From positions 1 through 28,134 of the forward strand of contig CAYLZH010000023.1 in NCBI GenBank assembly GCA_964388245.1: DNA of 28,134 nt, in the 5' to 3' direction. This DNA is from JAIOYV01 sp964388245. Lineage in GTDB: Bacteria; Bacteroidota; Bacteroidia; Bacteroidales; M50B96. The position numbers and the translations under genes are program-made. Positions 1 to 7,424 of the stretch are shown piece by piece (positions within the stretch are counted from its first letter, which is position 1; each line of letters starts with the position of its first letter). Under the pieces are notes generated by a model. That model did no database searches. It saw only the letters and a program-made list of their open reading frames with translations, and was not told the origin of the DNA.

Positions 1-455
1 GAAAACGAACCAAATCCAATGCCCTGATCTGGTATGCCCTGGTAATAAACTCTTACCGAATCGGTACTTCCATCTGCAATACTCTGATCTAATAAGATAT
101 TGAGAACATTATTGCTATGAGAAAAACTCAACGATTGCCCTTGATAAATTACTGAATCGACCTGCAATTGGGTAATTAAATCGAAAAGGATAGAATCGAG
201 ATTTGTTGTTGCAGTAAAATATGTTGTAACCGATCCTTTTATATAATATTGATTCGGATCGACTTCCCATACCAGACGATGATAAAAAATATCGAAACCG
301 TAATAAAGATAATCTTTAGGTGTACTGATGGTTCCCGATTTATAAATCGATTCCTGATGTGCAATCTTACAACACATCATTGGATCGAATTCCTGCTGGG
401 CCGAAATATTAACAATTGTTGTAAGGATTATCAACAAGAGAGTAAACTTTTTCAT
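1..455 (-). CDS. M1-family aminopeptidase, N-terminal part (cut by window edge)
   Basis: The reverse strand is open from an ATG at 453-455 to the window edge, about 151 codons. The product starts MKKFTLLLIILTTIVNISAQ, a clear type I signal peptide ending at Ala-Gln, so it is exported. The rest (YIKGSVTTYFTA, then FDL, VDSVIYQGQSLSF, VRVYYQGIPDQG, GFGSF) follows the N-terminal beta-sandwich of M1 zinc aminopeptidases, which comes before the HEXXH catalytic domain. That domain would lie outside the window, so catalytic residues cannot be checked. In this phylum such secreted M1 proteins often end in a T9SS sorting domain, which is also out of view. A weak -7-like element (TACCTTTA, reverse strand, 487-494) lies upstream. 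It is divergent from the endonuclease gene. Family call is by motif resemblance only. Confidence 0.72.
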   Translation of the reverse strand, partial: MKKFTLLLIILTTIVNISAQQEFDPMMCCKIAHQESIYKSGTISTPKDYLYYGFDIFYHRLVWEVDPNQYYIKGSVTTYFTATTNLDSILFDLITQLQVDSVIYQGQSLSFSHSNNVLNILLDQSIADGSTDSVRVYYQGIPDQGIGFGSF

Positions 456-590
456 TGTCGAGGTAATTTTAAAATATGATTTGTTGTAAAGGTAGCAATA
501 TTGAATGAGAGTATTTTATTCACTTTCCTGCAAGATTTTCAGGACTGGCTGTTTTTGAAATTTGAGTTTCACGAATAGCCATTTATATGG

Positions 591-599
591 TACTTTTGC
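591..599 (+). promoter_or_regulatory. Promoter -7 element for endonuclease I gene
   Basis: TACTTTTGC matches the Bacteroidetes -7 consensus TAnnTTTG. Transcription would start near 604, downstream of the possible ATG at 587 and just before the ATG at 614, so it decides the start codon. No convincing -33 box was seen. Confidence 0.6.
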
Positions 600-613
600 A
601 AAAATTTATTTTT

Positions 614-1963
614 ATGAAGAAAAACACACTATTACTGATTTTTGTTCTGATTACCTTTGTAATAAAGGCGCAAATTCCTGCGGGGTATTATAACGGAACC
701 GGGAGTTTAAGTGGTACTGCCCTTCAACAGGCTCTGCATAATATTATCGATAATCATACTTCGGTTAGTTACAGCTCAATTTGGAATCATATCCAGAATA
801 CCGACAAAACAAGCAATAATAAAGTCTGGGATATGTACTCGGACACTCCCGGATCGACTCCTCCTTACGTTTATAGTTTTGCTACCGATCAATGCGGATC
901 ATACAGCTCCGAAGGCGATTGCTATAACCGCGAACACAGTTGGCCACAAAGCTGGTTTAACAGTGGCAGCCCGATGAAAACAGACCTTTTCCAGGTTTAT
1001 CCAACCGATGGATATGTAAACGGACAAAGAGGATCTTATCCCTATGGCGAAGTAGGATCCGTAAACTGGACCTCGCAGAATGGGAGCAAGAGAGGTAGTT
1101 GTAATTATCCCGGTTACACCGGCGAAGTATTCGAGCCCATTAATGCCTACAAGGGAGATTTTGCGCGTACTTATTTTTATATGTCTACACGCTATTATGG
1201 CGAGGATAGTGGCTGGCAAAACAATGGCATGGTCAATGGTGCCGAGCTTCTTCCCTGGGCCCAGAATCTGCTAATGGAATGGCACATCGACGATCCTGTA
1301 AGCACCAAGGAAACTGACCGTAACAATGCAGTCTACAATATTCAGGGAAATCGTAATCCTTTTATCGACCATCCCGAATTTGCCATGCTGATTTTCAGCT
1401 CCAACTACCCTCAGCCTGTTTTTTCAAGTACCCCGGTTACAACAGCCTTTGAAAACAGTTTTTATGAGTATCTGGTAACTGCTTCAGACAGCTATGGAAA
1501 TCAAATTTCGTTCAGCTCTGTTAATTTACCAAATTGGCTTATCCTAACCGACAATGGAAACAACACAGCTACCCTGTCGGGGACTCCATTGGTTGGAGAT
1601 ATTGGCCTGGTAAGTATTTCTGTTTCTGCCAATAATCATTATTCACCTGCAACGGAACAGGTTTTTGTTATTGATGTATCACCGGTTACCGGTATTGTTG
1701 CATTGGATAACAATCCTGCAGAGATACTGATTTATCCAAATCCCGTAATAGAAATAATTAATATTGAATCAACAATTCTCAATTCCTCAGGTATATCCTT
1801 ATCAATAATCGATATATTAGGTCAGATTATTTCAGAAGAAATGATTGTTACAAAAAACGGAATGATGCACATATCCACATCGAATTTAACTCCGGGAGTT
1901 TATTTTCTGCAGATTAAATGCAAGGATAATCAAAGCCAGGTTCTTCGGTTTGTGAAAGAGTAA
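614..1963 (+). CDS. Secreted endonuclease I (EndA/NucM family) with T9SS tail
   Basis: Non-specific secreted nuclease of the endonuclease I family, here 449 residues. The signal peptide is MKKNTLLLIFVLITFVIKAQ. The nuclease domain spans about residues 22-265 and carries the YNREHSWPQ motif near 104-112, with the presumed general-base His at 108. It also carries RNNAVYNIQGNRNPFIDHPE (from about 236), typical of the Mg-binding region. Next comes an Ig-like putative domain (about 275-365, with the SGTP motif), then a T9SS type A sorting domain (about 375-449: YPNP, GVYFLQI, final VKE). It should therefore cross the outer membrane by T9SS and be released or surface-attached, probably for DNA scavenging. 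An in-frame ATG lies 27 bases upstream at 587, but it sits in front of the predicted transcription start and adds no signal-peptide feature. Single-gene unit. Confidence 0.92.
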   Translation: MKKNTLLLIFVLITFVIKAQIPAGYYNGTGSLSGTALQQALHNIIDNHTSVSYSSIWNHIQNTDKTSNNKVWDMYSDTPGSTPPYVYSFATDQCGSYSSEGDCYNREHSWPQSWFNSGSPMKTDLFQVYPTDGYVNGQRGSYPYGEVGSVNWTSQNGSKRGSCNYPGYTGEVFEPINAYKGDFARTYFYMSTRYYGEDSGWQNNGMVNGAELLPWAQNLLMEWHIDDPVSTKETDRNNAVYNIQGNRNPFIDHPEFAMLIFSSNYPQPVFSSTPVTTAFENSFYEYLVTASDSYGNQISFSSVNLPNWLILTDNGNNTATLSGTPLVGDIGLVSISVSANNHYSPATEQVFVIDVSPVTGIVALDNNPAEILIYPNPVIEIINIESTILNSSGISLSIIDILGQIISEEMIVTKNGMMHISTSNLTPGVYFLQIKCKDNQSQVLRFVKE

Positions 1964-2023
1964 AATCCGGATATACTTAGCTTTTGCAAAAAGAAAACTT
2001 AAATCATTTATTTCTTTTAATAA

Positions 2024-2075
2024 TCCTTGCAATACTTGTTTTTTTTGAAACTCTTTTTCTGTTAAAATGCAAGGA
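2024..2075. repeat. Inverted repeat between convergent genes
   Basis: TCCTTGCA (2024-2031) and TGCAAGGA (2068-2075) are perfect 8-base inverted arms around a 36-base AT-rich spacer that contains a T8 run. It lies between the ends of the endonuclease gene and the PIN gene and could form a weak bidirectional hairpin. The loop is long for an intrinsic terminator. Confidence 0.3.
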
Positions 2076-2096
2076 ATTCAATTGAAGAGCGGCAAC

Positions 2097-2639
2097 CTAT
2101 TCAGAACGTACATATCCATTAAAGCGGCGTTTCTTTTGAGCGGAAAACCTTTCGTAGCCTAATATTTCCAAATAGTCTATCAAAACTGTTTCATAATCAG
2201 GCAATAAACTCATGATATCAGCCAAAGCAATCAGAAAAAAGATAGAATGTTGTCTAATGTTACCGTAATTCTGTTGGATAAATTTTATATTCTTTAGATC
2301 ATCACTAAAAAACCAAAAAACTCCAATCCTTTCTGCCTGAGCAATTGCTCCGGCTTCACCATCATCAAGTTTCCTGCGAATAGTTTCAAATATTATTGTG
2401 TCATAATCACTGCAATAATGATAGAATTGTTTTCTATGAGCTTTATCTATCCATTTTGAAATTTTAGCTTTATACCTGGCATCATTAAAAGCTAACTTTT
2501 CCATTTCAACAACAATTTGAGAAGGAATTAGCACGCATTCTTTTATGAGACTTCGTGCAATCCGGTCAAAGTTTACTGAATTAATCCTTTAGAAATAATT
2601 AAAAATTGAAGTGTCGAAAATTACTTTTGGTAGTACCAT
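2097..2639 (-). pseudogene. PIN-domain ribonuclease/toxin gene interrupted by in-frame TAA
   Basis: Reading from ATG at 2639 gives 180 residues with one in-frame TAA at codon 17 (2589-2591). Both sides read as one PIN domain. Before the stop is MVLPKVIFDTSIFNYF, with the first acidic residue D9. After it come RINSVNF, VVEMEK (E45), LDDGEAGAIA (E95) and FSDD (D113/D114), the usual spacing of PIN metal-binding acids. PIN proteins are Mg-dependent RNases, often VapC-like toxins. TTA (Leu) to TAA is a single-base change, so this is probably an inactivated gene. A shorter product from a GTG at 2534 would lack D9 and the first strand. The ATG overlaps the stop of the upstream TIR-like frame (TAATG, sharing base 2639), so the pair was translationally coupled. 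No classical VapB-type antitoxin is seen. Sequencing error or readthrough cannot be excluded. Confidence 0.72.
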
Positions 2640-3183
2640 TATCTTTTAAAGACTGCACTCAGGAGAAATAAGCCCAATCCAATGCCAAGAATAGCAGCTA
2701 GAGCATCACTTGTCTCTTTTTGCTTTTTTAGAATATTTATTTGTTTGTGTTTTTTACTTATTCCACTTTTATTTTCACGATTCATAATTGTTTTCATAAT
2801 ACTCTGTAATATTTCTTCCTGCCGGTTATTTGCTTTATCAAAATAAAAAGGAGTGAAATATTTAGTAATATCACCTGCAAGATTTTTTCCCTTTCTCTGT
2901 CATATATAACAATAATCCTTGTTTTGTCATTAATGTGTTTAAATGCATACTCTATCTCTTCTTTGACAACATTTGAAAGTGGCTTTGTTGAAAATATTAC
3001 AAAATAATTTGATCGACTAATACGTGACTTAGATTCTTCACTGATTTGATTTTCGGAATCAAATCGATCCGGAAGATACATGATGAAATCATTTACAGCC
3101 CCTATTGTATGAAGTCGTACAGCAAGGGTTTCTTCAACTGCAGAATTTGGATTATAGGAGATAAAAATACTTGTAGGTTTCAT
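2639..3183 (-). pseudogene. TIR-like domain protein with C-terminal membrane helix, frameshifted
   Basis: From ATG 3183 the first frame encodes MKPTSIFISYNPNSAVEETL, the beta-A strand and box 1 of TIR-like folds (FISY). RISRSNYFVIFS and VVKEEIEYAF follow; E76 aligns roughly with the catalytic Glu of TIR NADases. This frame runs on to a TGA at 2794-2796, but the TIR-like coding continues in the -1 frame. After an A6 run (T6 at 2883-2888 on the + strand) that frame reads NLAGDITKYFTPFYFDKANN, then RQEEILQSI, a Lys-rich linker and the hydrophobic ALAAILGIGLGLFLLSAVF, ending at TAA 2639-2641. The composite is 181 residues. An ATGA overlap at 2794-2797 also lets the last 52 codons be read as a separate small membrane protein. 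Indel, sequencing error and programmed -1 frameshifting are all possible. NADase activity is inference. Downstream is the PIN gene. Confidence 0.62.
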
Positions 3184-3223
3184 AATTCAAAATTTTTGTT
3201 AAACCAACAAATGAGTTACTTAC

Positions 3224-3231
3224 CAAAGATA
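3224..3231 (-). promoter_or_regulatory. Promoter -7 element for the TIR-like/PIN unit
   Basis: The reverse strand reads TATCTTTG, a full TAnnTTTG match 41 bases before the ATG at 3183. It implies that the TIR-like and PIN reading frames form their own transcription unit, separate from the ATP synthase operon upstream. Confidence 0.5.
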
Positions 3232-3261
3232 TGAATAAAATTTGTCAAATAACACGGAAAC

Positions 3262-3283
3262 CCCCGAAACACTTGTTGAGGGG
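3262..3283 (-). terminator. Possible terminator after atpG
   Basis: On the reverse strand CCCC and GGGG arms enclose an inner AAC/GTT pair, giving a small GC-capped hairpin about 25 bases past the atpG stop and before the promoter of the TIR-like gene. The downstream T tract is poor, so termination strength is uncertain. Confidence 0.35.
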
Positions 3284-3307
3284 ATGGAATTTTGTATCAA
3301 GTATCAC

Positions 3308-4192
3308 TTATCCTTTTAGTGCTTCGGCTCCACCGACAATTTCAAGAATTTCGTTTGTAATGGCACTCTGTCGGGCTTTGTTATAATGCAATTTAAGTTC
3401 GCGTAGTAACTCAGTGGCATTATCGGTGGCCTTGTGCATGGCAGTCATACGCGCACCGTGTTCGGCAGCATGAGAATCCAACAGAGCCTTAAACACCTGA
3501 ACTTTCAGACTTTTGGGTATCAGTTCATTAACAATATATTCTTTCGATGGCTCGAATATATAGTCTTTGTTTTGATTTACGTCTGACGCTTCTTTTTCCT
3601 CAATCTTAACCGGGAGAAATTGTTCGTGCTTCAATATCTGTACAGCAGCATTTTTAAACTGATTGTATACCAGATCAATCCGGTCGTATTTGCCGGAAGT
3701 AAACATTCCCATCAGCTCGCCGGCAATAGTGTTTACTTCATCAAAAGTAAGATTATCATAGATTTCATTATGGTCTGCAACTACAGAAAATCCTTTGGAA
3801 ATTAGCAAGTCGGCCGATTTCTTTCCCATGCATAAAAAATCAACGTTTCCGGCAGCAAATTGATCCTTGTATATTTTCTGTGTCAGTTCAATAGATTTCT
3901 TAACAATATTTGCATTAAATGCCCCGCAAAGTCCACGATTCGATGAGACAGGAACAATCAATACTTTTTCAACCTCACGTTGATGACCGTAAACATTGTC
4001 TTCGTGTGTATCGAGACTGCTTGCCAGGTTAACAAGAATTTCATGAAGTTTATTGGCATAGGGGCGCATTTGTAAAATTGCATCCTGTGCTTTTTTGAGT
4101 TTTGCAGCCGATACCATTTTCATTGCAGAAGTGATCTGTTTTGTTGATGTTACCGACGAAATCCTTGTACGTATCTCTTTTAAACTTGCCAT
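3308..4192 (-). CDS. atpG: ATP synthase F1 gamma subunit
   Basis: Central rotor shaft of F1Fo ATP synthase, 294 residues, full family length. The N-terminal coiled-coil helix starts MASLKEIRTRISSVTSTKQI and contains AMKMVSAAKLKKAQ. The Rossmann-like core has SSNRGLCGAFNANIV. The C-terminal helix ends with the conserved ATDNATELL, KARQSAITNEI and EIVGGAEAL that contact the alpha3beta3 barrel. It is the last gene of the atpBEFHAG operon, 81 bases after atpA. That gap holds a 12-base inverted repeat (see separate entry). The beta and epsilon genes, needed to complete F1, are not in this window. Confidence 0.98.
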   Translation of the reverse strand: MASLKEIRTRISSVTSTKQITSAMKMVSAAKLKKAQDAILQMRPYANKLHEILVNLASSLDTHEDNVYGHQREVEKVLIVPVSSNRGLCGAFNANIVKKSIELTQKIYKDQFAAGNVDFLCMGKKSADLLISKGFSVVADHNEIYDNLTFDEVNTIAGELMGMFTSGKYDRIDLVYNQFKNAAVQILKHEQFLPVKIEEKEASDVNQNKDYIFEPSKEYIVNELIPKSLKVQVFKALLDSHAAEHGARMTAMHKATDNATELLRELKLHYNKARQSAITNEILEIVGGAEALKG

Positions 4193-4211
4193 TTAAATTT
4201 CATTATTGATG

Positions 4212-4265
4212 AATGATTATTGAGAAATTTTGCTTTGATTCTTTTATCAATATTCAATAATCATT
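4212..4265 (-). repeat. 12-base inverted repeat between atpA and atpG
   Basis: AATGATTATTGA (4212-4223) and TCAATAATCATT (4254-4265) are perfect inverted arms with a 30-base spacer, filling most of the gap between atpA and atpG. In the operon transcript this could fold into an AU-rich hairpin before the atpG start. AATGATTATTG recurs at 5856-5866, just upstream of the atpA start. Confidence 0.5.
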
Positions 4266-4273
4266 AAACATTT

Positions 4274-5848
4274 TTAGTAGTCTGATGACAGATCTTTTGC
4301 AACCTTTTCCATTATCGATGTTTCGCTATCAGTAATTTTTCCCTGCTTCAACGCCTGTAATACTTCAGGATGTTTTGCTTCAAGGAAATCCAGGTATTTC
4401 ACCTCGAATTCTTTTACCTTATTAACCGGAACATTCGACAATAATCCTTTTGTTCCGCAGAAAATAATAGCAACCTGTTTCTCGACCGGGACGGGCGAAT
4501 ATTGCAACTGTTTTAGAATTTCTACATTTCGCGCACCTTTTCCGAGTACAGTCTTGGTTGCTGCATCGAGGTCCGATCCAAACTTAGAGAATGCTTCGAG
4601 TTCGCGATATTGTGCCTGATCAAGCTTCAAAGTACCGGCAACTTTTTTCATCGACTTAATCTGAGCACTACCGCCAACCCTCGAAACGGATATACCAACG
4701 TTAATAGCAGGACGCACACCAGCATTGAACAGGTTCGATTCAAGGAAAATCTGACCATCGGTAATGGATATAACATTTGTAGGAATATAAGCCGAAACAT
4801 CACCGGCCTGTGTTTCGATAATCGGCAGGGCAGTAAGCGATCCTCCTCCTTTTACCATGTCTTTTATCGATTCAGGTACGTCATTCATCTGACGGGCAAT
4901 ATCATCGGCTTCAATTACTTTTGCAGCACGCTCTAACAAACGGGAGTGCAGATAAAACACATCGCCAGGATATGCTTCACGTCCTGGTGGACGGCGTAAC
5001 AGCAATGAAACTTCACGATACGATACGGCCTGTTTCGAAAGATCATCATAAATAATAAGGGCCGCTCTTCCTGTATCACGGAAAAACTCTCCGATTGCAG
5101 CACCGGCATAGGGTGCATAAAACTGAAGCGCTGCCGGATCTGATGCAGTTGCCGACACTATAACAGTATAATCCATAGCCCCGTTTTTTTCGAGGGTTTT
5201 GGCAATGTTTGCAACCGTTGATCCTTTCTGCCCAATCGCCACATAGATACAATATACTGGCTCGCCTTTAGCGTAATATTCTTTTTGATTGATGATTGTA
5301 TCAATGGCAATAGCTGTTTTTCCGGTCTGACGGTCGCCAATAATCAGCTCCCTCTGGCCACGACCTATTGGGATCATTGCATCAATAGCCTTAATTCCGG
5401 TTTGCAACGGTTCGTTTACCGGTTGGCGGTAAATTACCCCGGGAGCTTTTCGTTCAAGAGGCATTAAATACCGTTTTCCTTCAATTGGTCCCCTGCCATC
5501 AATAGGATCACCTATAGTATTGATAACCCTTCCGAGGAGTCCTTCGCCCACATCGATTGAGGCAATTTTGTCGGTACGCTTTACTACGTCACCCTCTTTT
5601 ATTTCTTCTGATGTCCCCATTAATACAACACCAACATTATCTTCTTCGAGGTTCAGCACAATGCCTTTTACGCCATTCTCGAATTCGACTAATTCGTTGG
5701 CTTGTACGTTCGATAATCCGTATACACGGGCAATCCCGTCGCCCACCTGTAATACAGTTCCAACTTCTTCCAGTTCGGCTTCGGTTGTTAAGCCTTCGAG
5801 TTGTTGTTTTAAAATTTCAGAAACTTCTGCAGGTTTAATATCAGCCAT
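4274..5848 (-). CDS. atpA: ATP synthase F1 alpha subunit
   Basis: Non-catalytic nucleotide-binding subunit of F1, 524 residues, slightly longer than the roughly 510 usual in bacteria. The N-terminal region (1-25), which binds the delta subunit, is followed by a beta-barrel (about 26-95). The P-loop GDRQTGKT is at 171-178. LIIYDDLSKQA and LLLRRPPGREAYPGDVFYLH follow. VGISVSRVGGSAQ carries the arginine that reaches into the catalytic site of beta. A C-terminal helical domain ends in SSDY. The ATG is 52 bases after the atpH stop. Together with gamma and delta it makes three of the five F1 subunits here. Confidence 0.99.
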   Translation of the reverse strand: MADIKPAEVSEILKQQLEGLTTEAELEEVGTVLQVGDGIARVYGLSNVQANELVEFENGVKGIVLNLEEDNVGVVLMGTSEEIKEGDVVKRTDKIASIDVGEGLLGRVINTIGDPIDGRGPIEGKRYLMPLERKAPGVIYRQPVNEPLQTGIKAIDAMIPIGRGQRELIIGDRQTGKTAIAIDTIINQKEYYAKGEPVYCIYVAIGQKGSTVANIAKTLEKNGAMDYTVIVSATASDPAALQFYAPYAGAAIGEFFRDTGRAALIIYDDLSKQAVSYREVSLLLRRPPGREAYPGDVFYLHSRLLERAAKVIEADDIARQMNDVPESIKDMVKGGGSLTALPIIETQAGDVSAYIPTNVISITDGQIFLESNLFNAGVRPAINVGISVSRVGGSAQIKSMKKVAGTLKLDQAQYRELEAFSKFGSDLDAATKTVLGKGARNVEILKQLQYSPVPVEKQVAIIFCGTKGLLSNVPVNKVKEFEVKYLDFLEAKHPEVLQALKQGKITDSETSIMEKVAKDLSSDY

Positions 5849-5900
5849 AAATACAAATGATTATTGTCAATTTATTTGATAGTTTTTTTGCTCTTAATAT

Positions 5901-6458
5901 TTAATATTTCACCTCGAAATCGCTACTAACAAGGTGATGTTGAATTTTTCTCAGTTTTGTCGATACACTTGCATCGAATTGCCTGTCTCCAACACGAAGG
6001 ATATACCCTCCAATAAGATCGGGTTTCAATTCGTGAACAAGGTCGATTTTGGTTTTAAAAATATCTTCAGCAATTTTCTGAATACTGGCAGCCGTTTCGG
6101 TACTTATTTCAACTACCGAAATAAAACTTGCCGATGTAATGCCCTGCTCTTTCCGGGCGATATCAAGATAATTGCGGGCAATATCGATTATATAATTTTC
6201 GCGTTTGTTGTTAATAATTAGGAAGAGAAAGTCGAGGGTAATTTTTTGAACTGACTTTTCAAACATCAGTCTAAAAATGTCCTGCTTCTTACTGCTTTTA
6301 ATTATCGGACTTTCAATGAGCAATTGAAACTCTTCGACAGAACGGGCGATGGTCTGCACCAGGATCATATCTTTTCTCACCTGGTTGGTTAGTTGTTTCT
6401 CGTTAGCCAGTTCGAAAAGTGCTTTCGCATACCGTACCGATATTTTGCTTTGATTCAT
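5901..6458 (-). CDS. atpH: ATP synthase F1 delta subunit (OSCP)
   Basis: Peripheral-stalk subunit that ties the b subunits to the top of F1, 185 residues, normal length. The N-terminal six-helix domain begins MNQSKISVRYAKALFELANE, the hallmark opening of delta/OSCP (YAkALfe). The C-terminal part contains DLVHELKPDLIGGYILRVGD, the conserved (P)xLIGGxxxxxGD motif, with Lys/Arg-rich sequence to the end. It lies between atpF and atpA, 44 bases after atpF. Confidence 0.96.
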   Translation of the reverse strand: MNQSKISVRYAKALFELANEKQLTNQVRKDMILVQTIARSVEEFQLLIESPIIKSSKKQDIFRLMFEKSVQKITLDFLFLIINNKRENYIIDIARNYLDIARKEQGITSASFISVVEISTETAASIQKIAEDIFKTKIDLVHELKPDLIGGYILRVGDRQFDASVSTKLRKIQHHLVSSDFEVKY

Positions 6459-6502
6459 GCTTGTTTATATTGGATTTTGCGATCTGCTAATCGATCACTT
6501 TC

Positions 6503-6997
6503 TTAATTCATGTTAATTTCTTTCAGCATTTCGTCGATATATTTTTGCTGATCCTGTTTATCGGTCAATTCCCTTTTCAGAATTTTTTCAGCTATCTGTA
6601 CCGAGAGCAAGCTCACCTGATTTTTAATTTCAGTTATAGCTGTTGCTTTTTCGTTTTCAATGATCTCACGTGCAGCAGCAGTAAGCTTGTTTGCTTCGAT
6701 GGTTGCCTGAGTTTTGGCTTCTTTAACAATATTTTCCTTTACATCTCTTGCTTCTTTTAGCAGGTTGTCGCGTTCGACTTTTGCTTCAAGGATAATTTTT
6801 TCGTTATCGGCCTGCAATTGTTGCATTTCTTCTTTTGCCTGTTCGGCCGATTTTAATGCACCTTCGATCGATTCTTCACGGTCTTTCAAAGATTTAAGAA
6901 TTGGTTTCCATGCAAATTTCCCTAAAACAAATAATACAACACTGAATGAAAGAACCATCCAAAATAATAATCCATAATCGGGAGTTACTAAGCCCAT
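6503..6997 (-). CDS. atpF: ATP synthase Fo b subunit
   Basis: Peripheral stalk subunit of Fo, 164 residues. One N-terminal membrane helix (about residues 8-27: GLLFWMVLSFSVVLFVLGKF) leads into AWKPILKSLKDREESIEGAL. A long charged right-handed coiled coil of Glu/Lys/Ala residues then runs to the C terminus and dimerises. Only one b-type gene is present, so a b2 homodimer is expected. It is separated from atpE by about 140 bases carrying a strong hairpin. Confidence 0.97.
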   Translation of the reverse strand: MGLVTPDYGLLFWMVLSFSVVLFVLGKFAWKPILKSLKDREESIEGALKSAEQAKEEMQQLQADNEKIILEAKVERDNLLKEARDVKENIVKEAKTQATIEANKLTAAAREIIENEKATAITEIKNQVSLLSVQIAEKILKRELTDKQDQQKYIDEMLKEINMN

Positions 6998-7078
6998 ATT
7001 TTAATTTTTTAAGTTTTGAATATTCAGAATATTGATTTTCAACTTTTTCTTTCCAAATTCTTTTTTCATTTCATCATT

Positions 7079-7131
7079 GGAAATTTTAAGCCGGCAGTCC
7101 GGCCAACCGCCAGGACTGCAAGCTAAATTCC
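7079..7131 (-). ncRNA. GC-rich intercistronic hairpin just after atpE
   Basis: The arms GCAGTCC (7094-7100) and GGACTGC (7113-7119) pair perfectly. Outward, after one mismatch, AGC/GCT-type and AAATT/AATTT pairs extend the stem to GGAA/TTCC ends, giving a stem of about 18 pairs around a 12-base loop. It starts about 5 bases past the atpE stop codon in the operon transcript. It is much GC-richer than its surroundings and has no T run, so it looks like an RNA stabiliser or processing element (or a REP-like element) rather than an intrinsic terminator. A structured element in the transcript is seen; its function is inferred. Confidence 0.55.
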
Positions 7132-7136
7132 GATTG

Positions 7137-7394
7137 TTAGATGAAGAGGATTAGCAGACAAACTACGATTGCAAAAAATGCAACCCCCTCAACAAGTGCA
7201 GCAGCAACAATCATATTGGAGCGGATATCACCAACTGCTTCGGGTTGACGGGCAATGGCATCCATTGCTTTTCCACCAATACCACCAATACCAATACCGG
7301 CACCTATTACAGCAATTCCGGCTCCGATACCGGCTCCCATTTTTGCGATTGCTATGTCTGCAATTACTAACAAAATACTTGATAATGAAAACAT
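7137..7394 (-). CDS. atpE: ATP synthase Fo c subunit (ring proteolipid)
   Basis: Two-helix proteolipid of the rotor ring, 85 residues. Helix 1 carries the Gly-packed GAGIGAGIAVIGAGIGIGGIGG (split here: residues 20-29 and 30-41). The polar loop is ARQPEA (48-53). Helix 2, IVAAALVEGVAFFAIVV, holds the ion-carrying E69. The residues around E69 (Val-Glu-Gly-Val) do not show the Glu-Ser/Thr pair typical of Na-binding rings, so proton coupling is the better guess. The c ring needs many copies per enzyme. The hairpin that follows the stop codon may help supply the excess transcript. Confidence 0.97.
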   Translation of the reverse strand: MFSLSSILLVIADIAIAKMGAGIGAGIAVIGAGIGIGGIGGKAMDAIARQPEAVGDIRSNMIVAAALVEGVAFFAIVVCLLILFI

Positions 7395-7424
7395 AATTAT
7401 ATGTGTTTGGTTAAAATTACTTTC

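Noticed and set aside
587..613. Upstream in-frame ATG of the endonuclease gene
   Set aside because: It overlaps the -7 box and lies before the predicted transcription start; the signal peptide begins at 614.
899..1219. Reverse-strand open frame inside the endonuclease gene
   Set aside because: Lies fully inside a well-supported gene, with no motif; a shadow of the coding strand.
2639..2797. The 52-residue peptide as a classical antitoxin for the PIN protein
   Set aside because: It has a membrane helix and Lys-rich linker but no DNA-binding or antitoxin motif, and it reads better as the C terminus of the TIR-like protein.
5520..5879. Forward open frames opposite atpA
   Set aside because: Ser/Thr-rich translations without domains, opposite a certain atpA.
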